This document shows, piece after piece, positions 34,756 to 43,885 of a DNA stretch of 64,000 nucleotides. Below the pieces are notes generated by a model. The model was not told where the DNA came from. It saw only the letters and a program-made list of their open reading frames with translations, and made no database searches. The stretch is from positions 1 through 64,000 of the forward strand of contig JALFAQ010000090.1 of assembly GCA_022772305.1 (NCBI GenBank), given 5' to 3'. The position numbers and the translations under genes are program-made. Source of the stretch: Corynebacterium glucuronolyticum (GTDB lineage: Bacteria; Actinomycetota; Actinomycetes; Mycobacteriales; Mycobacteriaceae). Every line of letters starts with the position of its first letter. The first letter of the stretch is position 1.

Positions 34756-35213
34756 AGTTCGTCGCTATCCGGCTCCGGTGCTGCCAGCGGGATCTCATCA
34801 ATGGAGTCGACGGAGCGCACATCGACATCATCTTCCCACTTCACAGGACGCTCATAGGGCTCAATGCCCTCGATCGGCACGATGGGGCAATCCCCATACA
34901 GCTTGTCCAGGCCGTAGAACTCGCGCTCCTCGTCACGCATGACGTGGACGACGATATCGGTGTAATCCAACAGTGACCAGCGTGATTCACGCACGCCTTC
35001 ACGCTTTGCAGGCTTGTAACCGGCTTCCTTCATCTGGAATTCAATCTCGTCCACAATTGCCTGCACCTGGCGCTCAGTCTCGGCCGAGGCGATAACGAAC
35101 AGGTCGGTGATGGTAAGAGGCTGGGTTACATCGAGGACAGCGATGTTGGTTGCGAGCTTCTCGTCGGCGGCGTGGGCCGCGACGGTCGCCATTTTCACTG
35201 AGCTTTCATTCAT
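34752..35213 (-). CDS. rsfS: ribosomal silencing factor RsfS
   Basis: About 153 residues. Binds L14 on the 50S subunit and blocks joining to 30S when nutrients fall. Family features: VLDVTQPLTITDLFVIASA in the first third, QVQAIVDEIEF, and RWSLLDYTDIVVHVM with EEREFYGLDKLYGD near the C-terminus; an acidic tail follows. The start is unsure: ATG 35213, 35222 and 35192 all lack a good ribosome-binding site. It sits between nadD and gpgP as in mycobacteria. Confidence 0.93.
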   Translation of the reverse strand: MNESSVKMATVAAHAADEKLATNIAVLDVTQPLTITDLFVIASAETERQVQAIVDEIEFQMKEAGYKPAKREGVRESRWSLLDYTDIVVHVMRDEEREFYGLDKLYGDCPIVPIEGIEPYERPVKWEDDVDVRSVDSIDEIPLAAPEPDSDEL

Positions 35214-35237
35214 GGAGCACATGGTACTAGCACCCGG

Positions 35238-35855
35238 TTACGAACTGGGAGAAAGGATGTGCCGTGGCCCCTCCGGGCGATACAGTTTGCGCTTCTCGAT
35301 GTACTGAACCACGCCATCTGGAACGAGGTACCACACGGGTTGACCAGCGCGGGCGCGGGCACGGCAATCGGTGGAAGAGATCGCCATCGCGGGGATCTCG
35401 ATGAACTGCACTTTCCCCTCCGGCAGATCGGAACGATTCACCTTGTAGCCGGGCCGGTTCACGCCGACGAACTGTGCGAGTTCGAACATCTCCTCGTAGT
35501 TCTTCCAGCTCCGGATATTTTGGAGCGAGTCTGCACCAGTGATGAAGTAGAGCTCGGCATCCGGGAATTGCTGTCGTAGATCCCGCAGCGTGTCGATGGT
35601 GTACGTCGCCCGCTCGCGGTCAATGTCCACACGCGAGACGGTGAAACGCGGGTTGGAAGCCGTCGCAATGACCGTCATGAGGTAGCGGTCTTCTTTGTCG
35701 CTTACTTTCCGGTCTGCTTTCTGCCACGGCTCCCCCGTAGGCACGTACAACACGATGTCCAGACCAAAGCGGTAAGCCACCTCGCTGCCTGCAACGAGGT
35801 GGCCGTTGTGGATGGGATCAAACGTCCCACCCATGATTCCAATACGGTGTGCCAT
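35238..35855 (-). CDS. nadD: nicotinate-nucleotide adenylyltransferase
   Basis: A 205-residue enzyme that joins ATP and nicotinate mononucleotide in NAD synthesis. The nucleotidyltransferase loop [15 protein letters not shown] (with HXGH) is at the N-terminus; the second site reads [21 protein letters not shown] 35855 is chosen because TAGCCT, a good -10 box, lies seven bases upstream, suggesting a leaderless message. That -10 starts at the stop codon of the cutinase gene. rsfS follows. Confidence 0.93.
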   Translation of the reverse strand: MAHRIGIMGGTFDPIHNGHLVAGSEVAYRFGLDIVLYVPTGEPWQKADRKVSDKEDRYLMTVIATASNPRFTVSRVDIDRERATYTIDTLRDLRQQFPDAELYFITGADSLQNIRSWKNYEEMFELAQFVGVNRPGYKVNRSDLPEGKVQFIEIPAMAISSTDCRARARAGQPVWYLVPDGVVQYIEKRKLYRPEGPRHILSPSS

Positions 35856-35865
35856 ACCCCCTAGG

Positions 35866-36738
35866 CTACCGTCGCGCGTCAACCCACGAGGCAAAGATGC
35901 GCGCCGCTGCGTCGCGATCCCATGCCTTCGAAGAGTTCCAGCGGAAGTACGAACCGTGTGCGGAGTTATCTACCCACTGGTGGTTGGCGTACTTGCGGAT
36001 GTTCAGATCACAGAACGGATCATCAGCCACGCAGTACTCAATTCGCGGAACGCCCGACAGTGCCCCGGCGCGCATGGGGGTCCACCCCAAAACGCCGATG
36101 CCGCTTAGTCCCGTGCCGATACGACCAGGGGTGCCCTGGGTGTTGTACGGACTACCAAGGTTGATAACACCTGCGAGTTTGCCCTGCCGATCAAGGGTGC
36201 GCTCGACACCGCCCATCACCACAGCACCTTGGGAGTAACCAGCGAGGACGTACTGCGGGTGGCAGCCACTGCTGGCTTCGTAGTCATCGATGGTGGCCAG
36301 GACGCCGTGCGTGCCGTTAATGAACGAATCACGGAAGAGAGCAGCCTGTGGCAAGAGCATCTCGCGGAAGAGGTTCACCGCAGAATCGAAGTCCGTCGGC
36401 GGGGTGATGTTTCGCTCCGGTGCGGATGCAGGGTACTTGAACTCATCGAGCCCCAGGACCTTCACCGAGTTCATCAGTGATCCGCCTGTATCCCAGTTGT
36501 AGCGGGACTCAAAGTAGTGGAACATGGCTCGCAGGGTGGGGCCCTCGCGACCGTTGGACCAGAACGAGCCGCCGTAGTTTTGTGGAGCCCAGGCCCAGTC
36601 GCCATTCTCGCCGCTACCGCGTGCAGCAACAACCGCGATGGCAGGGCAAACTTCCTGCGCATTCGCGGCGACCGGTGCGACCAAAGTGGATGCTACAGCC
36701 ACAGCGGTTGCAGCGATTACCCGAAGAAGCTTCTTCAT
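35866..36738 (-). CDS. secreted cutinase-family serine esterase
   Basis: A 290-residue exported alpha/beta hydrolase. The signal peptide [18 protein letters not shown] ends at ANAQ. The mature part opens with [16 protein letters not shown], a standard cutinase start with an oxyanion element. The nucleophile is in GYSQG (about residue 170). The Asp is probably in VADDPFCD, flanked by the two cysteines of a conserved disulfide, and the His in HGSYFRW near the end. Corynebacterial relatives act as lipases or esterases on the cell surface. ATG 36738 is preferred; AGGAGA lies 11 bases upstream. It interrupts the proA-nadD order together with the HNH gene. Confidence 0.88.
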   Translation of the reverse strand: MKKLLRVIAATAVAVASTLVAPVAANAQEVCPAIAVVAARGSGENGDWAWAPQNYGGSFWSNGREGPTLRAMFHYFESRYNWDTGGSLMNSVKVLGLDEFKYPASAPERNITPPTDFDSAVNLFREMLLPQAALFRDSFINGTHGVLATIDDYEASSGCHPQYVLAGYSQGAVVMGGVERTLDRQGKLAGVINLGSPYNTQGTPGRIGTGLSGIGVLGWTPMRAGALSGVPRIEYCVADDPFCDLNIRKYANHQWVDNSAHGSYFRWNSSKAWDRDAAARIFASWVDARR

Positions 36739-36936
36739 ACAGAGAGCCATCTCCTGTTCTTAATGTAGCTCGGATAAATCATTCGATTTAGTATTGTGCC
36801 ACATTCTTCATCGGCTCTCACGCGGGGACTGTTTCGCCTGCTCGCACCGGCACCACCCCCACGGGGGTAAGTGATGTGGCGGGCACTTTATACGATACAT
36901 TCGAATAAGCAACCAAAACCACCCGAAAGGCTGATA

Positions 36937-38109
36937 ATGCAGCTTAAAGCAACAGATGGAGCGTTTTTTACCGTCGAAAAGCCTACCAACATCGTTGGTC
37001 AACGCTATATTTTCGAAAATAGGAGCGACAGAGAATTCTGGTCGCAGTTCACGACAGACATCATCAATATCACAGTCACGGCGGAGGAACTCGCGAGCCA
37101 GTGTGGAACCACCGCAAAGACCTTGGCCGGCAAACTGTGCGCTTACGCGATGCTCAACCACTTACCTCTCTTGAAGGCATGGGTGGAGGAAAAGAACCTC
37201 TTCGACGCTCGGCGACTGCAGGCTATTTCTGACACGCTGTGTGAGGCCAAAGCCAAGATTGGTGTCAACCTCGACGACTTCGACGACTTCGACGCGGCAC
37301 TCGTCCAGGCTCTCCAGCCCATCCGGAAGGATCAATTCCTTCCTACTCCTGGAGAGATCAAGAAGAAAGTGAAGAAGCTTCTTTTCAAGATGTACGGTCT
37401 GCAGCTGAAAAAGAAGGAGAAGGAGCACAAAGACTCCCTCGATTTCTGGCAGAACAGTGATGTGGCCGAAACACTCATGGTCGCGTCCTTTGACGAGGCG
37501 ATGGGAACCGAAATTGAGGCGCGGATCCTCGAGTGTGCCAGGCAATGGGGCATCTCGCCTGTGGAGGCACTGAAGAAGATCATCCTCACCAAGGTGAAGA
37601 TGAAGATTACTCTCAACACCTACGGCGCTGACGGTAAAGCGGAGTATGCCGATCATATTGGGGATCTCACTCCGGAGCTTTCCGAATATTTCACAGACAA
37701 GGCCACCGTCGTCCACGACATGGATGAGGCCAAGAACAAGGTGTCCACCGGCTACAAGCCATCAGGAATGATCCGGGACTTTGTTCGTGGTCGTGACGGC
37801 ACATGTTGCTTCCCCGGGTGCAACGTCCCCGCGTTGTACTGCGAGATCGACCACGTTCAGGATTACAAGGGCGGTGGCCCCACCAGCCCCGACAATTTGC
37901 ACCTCATGTGCCACCGGCACCACACGTTGAAGACGCTGGGGCTGGTGCAAGTAATCATGGACAACCTGGGGATCAACACGTGGTTTTTCTCCGACGGGGA
38001 ACGGACGACGACCTTCCCCACAGGCCCCCTTGCCGGACTGGCCTGCAAGATGGGCCTGCGGAACAGCTTCACCAGCCGCCGCGAGTGGTTGTTTGAGAAA
38101 AAGAGCTAG
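36937..38109 (+). CDS. HNH endonuclease-signature protein (DUF222 type)
   Basis: A 390-residue protein. The N-terminal 250 residues are helical and highly charged, with a Lys-rich stretch ([14 protein letters not shown]). The C-terminal HNH fold shows [12 protein letters not shown] (two zinc Cys), [19 protein letters not shown] and [13 protein letters not shown], so the DH...N...H catalytic core and both CXXC-like pairs are intact. Corynebacteria and mycobacteria hold many copies of such genes; function is unknown. GAAAGG lies before ATG 36937. It converges on proA, sharing the CTAG that contains both stop codons. Confidence 0.8.
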   Translation: MQLKATDGAFFTVEKPTNIVGQRYIFENRSDREFWSQFTTDIINITVTAEELASQCGTTAKTLAGKLCAYAMLNHLPLLKAWVEEKNLFDARRLQAISDTLCEAKAKIGVNLDDFDDFDAALVQALQPIRKDQFLPTPGEIKKKVKKLLFKMYGLQLKKKEKEHKDSLDFWQNSDVAETLMVASFDEAMGTEIEARILECARQWGISPVEALKKIILTKVKMKITLNTYGADGKAEYADHIGDLTPELSEYFTDKATVVHDMDEAKNKVSTGYKPSGMIRDFVRGRDGTCCFPGCNVPALYCEIDHVQDYKGGGPTSPDNLHLMCHRHHTLKTLGLVQVIMDNLGINTWFFSDGERTTTFPTGPLAGLACKMGLRNSFTSRREWLFEKKS

Positions 38110-39308
38110 GCCCGCGTCTGGCCGTCGCCTCGCAACGTCCACGTGGTAGTGGTGAGCTCCGGGAGAGCCATCGGCCCACGGGCGTGGAGTTTCTGGGTGG
38201 AAATCCCAATCTCCGCACCCATCCCAAATTGCTCACCGTCAGTAAACGCCGTGGATGCATTCACCATGACGACTGCGGAATCCAGCCCCACAACGAAGGT
38301 GTCAATGATGTCTGCGTCCTGCGCAACGATGGCATCAGTGTGCCCGGAACTGTACTGGCGAATGTGGTCGATGGCTTCATCGACACCGGAGACGATCTTC
38401 GCAGCGATGTCCATCGAAAGGTACTCCGAGGACCAGTCTTCCTCCGTTGCGGGGGCATGGTCAACGGGAAGGTCATCGTCACCGTGAATCGTCACTCCTG
38501 CGTCGGCGAGATCCTGCAGCAGCTGGCGCGCCTGCGGGTACGCAGAATCGATGAGGACGGTCTCCGTGGCGTTACACACCGACACCCTGCGTGTCTTGCC
38601 GTTGAGGACAACATCCCGTGCCTTCGCGGGATCGGCGCTTGCGTCGACGTAGACGTGGCAATTGCCGGTTCCCGTCTCGATAGTGGGGACGGTGGCCTGG
38701 GTGACCACAGCGTTGATGAGCCCTGCCCCGCCCCTGGGGATGACCAGGTCCACGAGGCCGCGGGCGGTAACGAGTTCGGTTACAGAACTGTGGTCATCGC
38801 TGGGAAGGAGGTTGACGGTATCGGCAGGGAGGTCGAAGTCCTCCAGAACCTTTTTCAGGATGACGACGAGGGTTTCGTTGGTGTTACGCGCCGTCTTGGA
38901 GCCGCGCAAAAGAACAACGTTTCCGGCTTTGAAGGTGAGCCCAAAGGCATCGACGGTGACGTTGGGGCGTGCTTCGTAGACCATGCCGATGACACCGATG
39001 GGCACGCGTCGCTTCGTCATGCGAATGCCGTTGTACATCGTGCGGCCTTCGATGACCTCTCCTACCGGATCGGGCAGCGAGGCGACCTGCTCCAGACCCG
39101 ACGCGATCCCTTCAATACGGTCGGGAGTGAGGAGGAGACGATCGTCGTCGACGACGAGGTCCTTCTTGTTTGCAGCAAGGATGGTATCTTCCTGCTCACG
39201 GATGGCCATGGCAGCGGCGCGCAGGACCTCATCCTTGGTGGTGCGGGGCAGCGTACGGATAGTGCGCGATGCCTTCGCAGCACGGGTGGCGAGTTCAATC
39301 ACAGTCAT
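38106..39308 (-). CDS. proA: gamma-glutamyl phosphate reductase
   Basis: A 400-residue NADPH enzyme, second step of proline synthesis: gamma-glutamyl phosphate to glutamate semialdehyde. The aldehyde dehydrogenase-type fold shows [30 protein letters not shown] and the catalytic Cys in [14 protein letters not shown]. The C-terminal [22 protein letters not shown] is characteristic. ATG 39308 is chosen since TGAGGA lies five bases before it. It follows proB by eight bases. Confidence 0.95.
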   Translation of the reverse strand: MTVIELATRAAKASRTIRTLPRTTKDEVLRAAAMAIREQEDTILAANKKDLVVDDDRLLLTPDRIEGIASGLEQVASLPDPVGEVIEGRTMYNGIRMTKRRVPIGVIGMVYEARPNVTVDAFGLTFKAGNVVLLRGSKTARNTNETLVVILKKVLEDFDLPADTVNLLPSDDHSSVTELVTARGLVDLVIPRGGAGLINAVVTQATVPTIETGTGNCHVYVDASADPAKARDVVLNGKTRRVSVCNATETVLIDSAYPQARQLLQDLADAGVTIHGDDDLPVDHAPATEEDWSSEYLSMDIAAKIVSGVDEAIDHIRQYSSGHTDAIVAQDADIIDTFVVGLDSAVVMVNASTAFTDGEQFGMGAEIGISTQKLHARGPMALPELTTTTWTLRGDGQTRA

Positions 39309-39316
39309 GGTGTTCC

Positions 39317-40405
39317 TCATTCCAGGTGGGAGAAGTAATCTGCATGGACAACGGGGCGTTTTTCCGGGAGCTCAGCAGTATGCTTCCCGAGCATCCGCTG
39401 GAGGGCGCCGGAGGAGTAGTTCACCTCGCCGCGGCCGAGGATTTCGCCTGCGGGGCCGTGAACCTCCACGATGTCGCCGGCATGGAATTCGCCGTCGATA
39501 GCCGTGATGCCCACGGCGAGAAGGGAGGTGCCGGGCTTGGCAAGTGCGGCCATGGCCCCTTCGTCAACGACAATGTTGCCGGAGACCTCGGCCGCGTAGA
39601 GTGCCCATGTCTTCCAGGCGTTGAGCCCCTTGCGGGGTGCGAAGGCTGTTCCTACGTCGGCATCGTCGAGGGCATCGGCGATGCGTGTGGCGGAAGTGAG
39701 CAGGACGGGGATACCGGCGCGGGTAGCCAGCTGCGCAGCATTGAGCTTAGTGGCCATGCCACCAGTGCCCACTGCCCCACCGCCACCGGCGACGACACCT
39801 TCAAGGTCTGCTGCACCTTCCACGAGCGGGATGAAGCGAGCGCCGGGGGTAGTCGGATTGGCGGTGTATAAGCCGTCGACATCAGACAGGAGCACGAGGG
39901 CATCCGCGGTGACGAGGTTGGCCACAATTGCTGCCAAGCGGTCGTTGTCGCCAAACCGCGCCTCGGTGGTGGCGACCGTGTCGTTTTCGTTAACGACGGG
40001 GATGCTCCCCAGCTGATGCAGCCGGGCAATCGTGTTTTGAATGTTGCGGGCGCGGTCGCGCTGCCCCGCGTCGGAGGCAGTAAGCAGCACCTGCCCCACG
40101 GTGATGCCGTGGCGGGCAAAGCTTTGGCCCCAGGCGTAGGCGAGCTCCACCTGCCCGATAGAGGCCGCTGCCTGTTTGGTGGCGAGATCGGTGGGGCGAT
40201 TGGCAAGGCCGAGGGGCGACATCCCCACGGCGATTGCGCCGGAGGTCACGAGAATCATGTCGCTGATCTGGGCACGGGTGGCGATGGCATCGACGATCCG
40301 GTCGATGGCCTTCGTGTCTACACGGTGTTCCGGGGTGGAAATCGAGCTGGAGCCTACTTTCACCACGACTTTCCGCGCCCTGGCGAGCTGCTGGCGGAGG
40401 TGCAC
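39317..40405 (-). CDS. proB: glutamate 5-kinase with PUA domain
   Basis: A 362-residue enzyme that phosphorylates glutamate in the first, proline-inhibited step of proline synthesis. The kinase domain begins [11 protein letters not shown] and includes [12 protein letters not shown] and [23 protein letters not shown] domain fills the C-terminal 80 residues ([20 protein letters not shown]). The GTG start at 40405 shares its G with the obg TAG stop; GGGAGG lies upstream inside obg. Cotranscription with obg and proA is likely. Confidence 0.94.
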   Translation of the reverse strand: MHLRQQLARARKVVVKVGSSSISTPEHRVDTKAIDRIVDAIATRAQISDMILVTSGAIAVGMSPLGLANRPTDLATKQAAASIGQVELAYAWGQSFARHGITVGQVLLTASDAGQRDRARNIQNTIARLHQLGSIPVVNENDTVATTEARFGDNDRLAAIVANLVTADALVLLSDVDGLYTANPTTPGARFIPLVEGAADLEGVVAGGGGAVGTGGMATKLNAAQLATRAGIPVLLTSATRIADALDDADVGTAFAPRKGLNAWKTWALYAAEVSGNIVVDEGAMAALAKPGTSLLAVGITAIDGEFHAGDIVEVHGPAGEILGRGEVNYSSGALQRMLGKHTAELPEKRPVVHADYFSHLE

Positions 40406-41880
40406 TAGCCCTCCCAACGCTCGGTATCGGCCTCCTGGCCGTAATCCTCGGCTTCGATGAGGCCACGGCGAACCTGGGAGGCACGCTTACGCTCGGCGGC
40501 GGAGGCACGACTAGTCTGCTCGAGGCGGATATCCGTGCCACGGCCGGTGAGCAGCGGATCGATGCCCGCAGACGTCAGCGGATCCCACTCGAAGGTGATC
40601 TCTCCGATGGTGACGGAATCCCCAGCCCGGGCGCCGGCCTTGAAGAGCATGTCTTCCACGCCGGCCTTGGCAAAGCGGTCGCCGAGGTAGCCCACGGCCT
40701 CGTCGTTTTCAAAGTCGGTCTGGAGCACCCAGCGCTCGACCTTGTCGCCGGTGACGATCCAGCCGTCGCCGTCGCTGCTGCGACGGACATCAAGTTCGTT
40801 GCGCTTGGGCTTGATCAGTACGGTGTCTACGCGCTTGCGCTTTGGTTCGGCTTTTCGACGCTCAGTTACCGCCTCCATGAGCGCGTAACGCAGGGGATCC
40901 AGCCCCTGACGGGCGACGGTAGAAATGATGAAGATCGGCCAACCGAACTTTTCTTGCAGGTCGTCGGAGACGAACTCGGCGAGTTCCTTTGCCTCCGGGA
41001 CATCGGTCTTGTTCAGGACAATGAAGCGCGGGCGCTCGAGGAGATCGGAATCCTCAGGAAGGAGTTCCTTGTACGCTGCGAGCTCCTTTTCCAGCGCCTC
41101 GATGTCGCTCACCGGATCACGTCCGGGCTCCAGCGTCGCGGTGTCCACGACGTGTACGAGGACGGCGCAGCGCTCGATGTGACGGAGGAAGTCATGACCC
41201 AGTCCCTTGCCCTCGGACGCGCCGGGGATAAGGCCGGGAACATCGGCAATGGTGAATGCGTCGTGGCCGACGTTGACCACGCCGAGGTTCGGCTGCAGCG
41301 TGGTGAACGGATAGTCCGCGATCTTCGGCTTGGCTGCAGACAGCACCGAAACGAGGGAGGACTTACCCGCAGAGGGGAAGCCGAGCAAACCTACGTCGGC
41401 AAGCGATTTGAGCTCAACCACAACGTCGAGTGACTCGCCGGGCTCACCGTTCAACGCGAAGCCGGGGGCTTTGCGGGCGCGTGAGGCCAGGGCCGCGTTG
41501 CCGAGGCCACCGTGACCACCGGCGGCGGCGATGATCGACATACCGGGGTCGGTGAGGTCAGCAAGGACCTCCCCCTCGGTGGTGGAGACGACGGTGCCGG
41601 CGGGAACCTCCAAAATGAGATCCTCACCGCGGGCACCATTGCGGTGGTCACCCGCGCCGTTGGCACCGCGAGAAGCCGTGAGGTGCGGGCGGAAGTGCAG
41701 GTCAAGAAGAGTGTGAACCTGGGTGGAGGCGCGGAGAATAATGTCCCCACCGTGCCCACCGTTACCGCCATCAGGGCCACCCAATGGCTTGAACTTTTCG
41801 CGGTGCACGGACGAACACCCGTTGCCTCCGTCGCCGGCAGACAGATGCAAAACGACCCGGTCTATGAAACGGTTAGCCAC
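40405..41880 (-). CDS. obg: Obg/CgtA GTPase
   Basis: A 491-residue ribosome-assembly GTPase. The glycine-rich Obg domain is at the N-terminus ([19 protein letters not shown]). The GTP-binding domain has [24 protein letters not shown] and NKTDV, and the OCT domain lies at the C-terminus, with a charged tail. GTG 41880 is chosen: GAAGGAG lies five bases upstream, while an earlier in-frame start at 41928 lacks one. It follows rplU-rpmA with a hydroxyacid dehydrogenase and a small gene inserted between. Confidence 0.95.
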   Translation of the reverse strand: MANRFIDRVVLHLSAGDGGNGCSSVHREKFKPLGGPDGGNGGHGGDIILRASTQVHTLLDLHFRPHLTASRGANGAGDHRNGARGEDLILEVPAGTVVSTTEGEVLADLTDPGMSIIAAAGGHGGLGNAALASRARKAPGFALNGEPGESLDVVVELKSLADVGLLGFPSAGKSSLVSVLSAAKPKIADYPFTTLQPNLGVVNVGHDAFTIADVPGLIPGASEGKGLGHDFLRHIERCAVLVHVVDTATLEPGRDPVSDIEALEKELAAYKELLPEDSDLLERPRFIVLNKTDVPEAKELAEFVSDDLQEKFGWPIFIISTVARQGLDPLRYALMEAVTERRKAEPKRKRVDTVLIKPKRNELDVRRSSDGDGWIVTGDKVERWVLQTDFENDEAVGYLGDRFAKAGVEDMLFKAGARAGDSVTIGEITFEWDPLTSAGIDPLLTGRGTDIRLEQTSRASAAERKRASQVRRGLIEAEDYGQEADTERWEG

Positions 41881-41951
41881 GAACACTCCTTCAATAGCAT
41901 GAGGACGATAGTTTACCAGCAAACACACCCAAACGGCATCAGAGTTGTCGT

Positions 41952-42158
41952 ATGAAGTTTTACACTGACGGCAAACAAAACCTGCTCTGCCACAACAGCG
42001 AGTATTACGAGCGCTACATTTCCGCCAGCGTTGAGGAGAAGCGCGACGGCTATTGGGGGCCCTCGCCCTCCGGCGACTTCCTTATTACCTGGGGCACACG
42101 CGACGGTGAAATCGGCTCCAGCGAAGCGGAGCGCATCGCCGCAGGCATGGATCAGTAG
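41952..42158 (+). CDS. small conserved-looking protein (68 aa)
   Basis: A 68-residue soluble protein, [20 protein letters not shown], with [20 protein letters not shown] in the middle and an acidic, helical end. No ribosome-binding site is visible. The DGYWGP hexapeptide recurs in the small gene at 15859-16044. Its last seven bases overlap the convergent hydroxyacid dehydrogenase gene. No family recognised. Confidence 0.55.
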   Translation: MKFYTDGKQNLLCHNSEYYERYISASVEEKRDGYWGPSPSGDFLITWGTRDGEIGSSEAERIAAGMDQ

Positions 42159-43075
42159 CCCCTACTAGTATCTACTTCCGTCGGCATCGTCTCGCCCTTC
42201 TCAAACGCCTCGGCGCTCGCAGCAGCGGCGAGCCCCGTGCGGTGGCGGATCACCGGATTGGTGTTGGCCACGTGCGGGGTGACGATGCAGTTGTCGAGCT
42301 TCCACAGCGGATGATCGGCGGGCAGTGGCTCCGGATCCAACACATCGAGACCGGCAGCGGCAATCTCGCCGGACTGCAGGGCCTCCGTCAGTGCCTCCGT
42401 ATCCACGAGCGGGCCACGGCCGACGTTGATGACGATGGCGGTGTCCCGCATCTTCTTCAGCGACTCCGCGTTCACCATGTGGTGCGTGTCCTCCGTCAGC
42501 GGGGTGACGGTGATGAGGACATCGGCACTATCCCACTCAAACTCGTCCATCTTCAGGGACTCATCCGCACCTTCGATCTCCCTGCCGGAATGCGTCACAG
42601 CGAGGACCTTCGCACCGAAGGCCTTCACCAGCGGCACGATGGCGGAGCCAATACCACCCGCGCCGATGACGGCGACGGTGCTATCGAAGAGCCACCGCTT
42701 ATTCTCATGCATCGGCTCCGCGGCATCCCACGAACCGGTGGTGATCGCGGTCTTCAGCATCTGCGTCACGCCAAGCAGCAGGCCGAGGGTGGATTCCGCC
42801 ACGGTATCCGAGTACAGGCCCTGCGCGTTGGACCAGCGCAGCTTGCCCGGCTTCAGGTAGCCGGCCTTGACCAGGCCATCGACACCCGCGAAGTGCGTGT
42901 GGACGAACCCCACCGATTCCGGCAGCGTCTCCGGGAAGTCCGCGGCCGTACCGTTGAAAACAATGAATTCGCAGCCATCCGGCACCGTGCCGTCGAACGG
43001 CAGGTACTCGTGGCCACGCTCCGTCAGCTGATCAATAGTTTCTTTCCATACATCGGGCAACATTGTGAACTTCAT
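42152..43075 (-). CDS. D-isomer-specific 2-hydroxyacid dehydrogenase
   Basis: A 307-residue NAD(P)-dependent dehydrogenase. The Rossmann motif GAGGIGSAIV is near residue 138. The catalytic Arg lies in NVGRGPLVDTEAL, the Glu in DVLDPEPLPADHP and the His in IVTPHVANT. The substrate may be glyoxylate, hydroxypyruvate or a branched 2-ketoacid; phosphoglycerate is unlikely because no ACT domain is present. It lies between obg and rpmA, with the rpmA terminator just upstream, so it has its own promoter. Confidence 0.9.
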   Translation of the reverse strand: MKFTMLPDVWKETIDQLTERGHEYLPFDGTVPDGCEFIVFNGTAADFPETLPESVGFVHTHFAGVDGLVKAGYLKPGKLRWSNAQGLYSDTVAESTLGLLLGVTQMLKTAITTGSWDAAEPMHENKRWLFDSTVAVIGAGGIGSAIVPLVKAFGAKVLAVTHSGREIEGADESLKMDEFEWDSADVLITVTPLTEDTHHMVNAESLKKMRDTAIVINVGRGPLVDTEALTEALQSGEIAAAGLDVLDPEPLPADHPLWKLDNCIVTPHVANTNPVIRHRTGLAAAASAEAFEKGETMPTEVDTSRGY

Positions 43076-43092
43076 GCCTACCAGAGTACAGA

Positions 43093-43124
43093 TAAAAAGA
43101 ATCCCCCGTTTTTACACGGGGGAT
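43093..43124 (-). terminator. terminator after rpmA
   Basis: ATCCCCCGT and ACGGGGGAT form a perfect nine-base stem. On the minus strand the stem is followed by TCTTTTTATC. Confidence 0.85.
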
Positions 43125-43139
43125 GAAAGCTATAAACGC

Positions 43140-43406
43140 TTATGCGGACTGTACCTCAGCCGGAACGATGTTCACGAGCGTGCGCTTGTTGCGGGTGGAA
43201 AACTCCACTGCACCAGCTGCGAGAGCGAAGAGAGTGTCGTCGCCGCCGCGTCCAACGTTCTCACCGGGGTGGAACTTGGTGCCACGCTGGCGAACGAGGA
43301 TCTCTCCTGCCTTCACCTGCTGGCCACCGTACCGCTTCACACCCAGGCGCTTTGCCTGTGAGTCGCGACCGTTGCTGGAGCTAGATGCGCCCTTCTTATG
43401 TGCCAT
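43140..43406 (-). CDS. rpmA: 50S ribosomal protein L27
   Basis: An 88-residue basic protein near the peptidyl-transferase centre. [20 protein letters not shown] is the classic start, so no cleaved N-terminal extension is present; [20 protein letters not shown] follows. It lies 17 bases after rplU in the usual rplU-rpmA operon. Confidence 0.97.
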   Translation of the reverse strand: MAHKKGASSSSNGRDSQAKRLGVKRYGGQQVKAGEILVRQRGTKFHPGENVGRGGDDTLFALAAGAVEFSTRNKRTLVNIVPAEVQSA

Positions 43407-43423
43407 GTGGGATTCGCCTCCTT

Positions 43424-43729
43424 TTACTTAATTCCGTTGATCTTGACCACGGTAAGCTTCTGGCGATGGCCCTGACGCTTCTTGTAGCCAGTCTTGTTCT
43501 TGTACTTCAAAATCTTGATCTTCGGGCCCTTAACGTGCTCGACGATCTCGGCGTCGACCTTCACCTTAGCGAGGTCATCAGCCTTCGTAGTGACGTTAGC
43601 ACCGTCGACGAGCAGAACGGGGGTGAGAGCCACGGACGTCCCCGGCTCACCCTCGATCTTCTCGACCTTGACGAGGTCGCCTTCGGCAACCTTGTACTGC
43701 TTCCCGCCGGTCTTGACGATCGCGTACAT
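43424..43729 (-). CDS. rplU: 50S ribosomal protein L21
   Basis: A 101-residue 23S rRNA-binding protein. [18 protein letters not shown] is the standard start, and the C-terminal [19 protein letters not shown] is the L21 signature. ATG 43729 is chosen over a longer open frame for that reason. The rne terminator lies upstream, so rplU-rpmA has its own promoter. Confidence 0.97.
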   Translation of the reverse strand: MYAIVKTGGKQYKVAEGDLVKVEKIEGEPGTSVALTPVLLVDGANVTTKADDLAKVKVDAEIVEHVKGPKIKILKYKNKTGYKKRQGHRQKLTVVKINGIK

Positions 43730-43833
43730 AATGAGGGTTACCCCATTTCTCAAAACTCGTGGCGGGCACACTACAGCACCCGCGAATGCTTACAGTTACT
43801 TTTCCTGCTAGTCGCGCACCAAATCGCGCGCCT

Positions 43834-43875
43834 AAAACAGCGACTGTCAAAGACTACCCCGACAGTCGCCGTTTT
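43834..43875 (-). terminator. terminator after rne
   Basis: AAAACAGCGACTGTC pairs with GACAGTCGCCGTTTT (one mismatch in 15) around a 12-base loop. It ends in TTTT on the minus strand and also fits the plus strand. Confidence 0.85.
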
Positions 43876-43885
43876 ACCAAATTCC

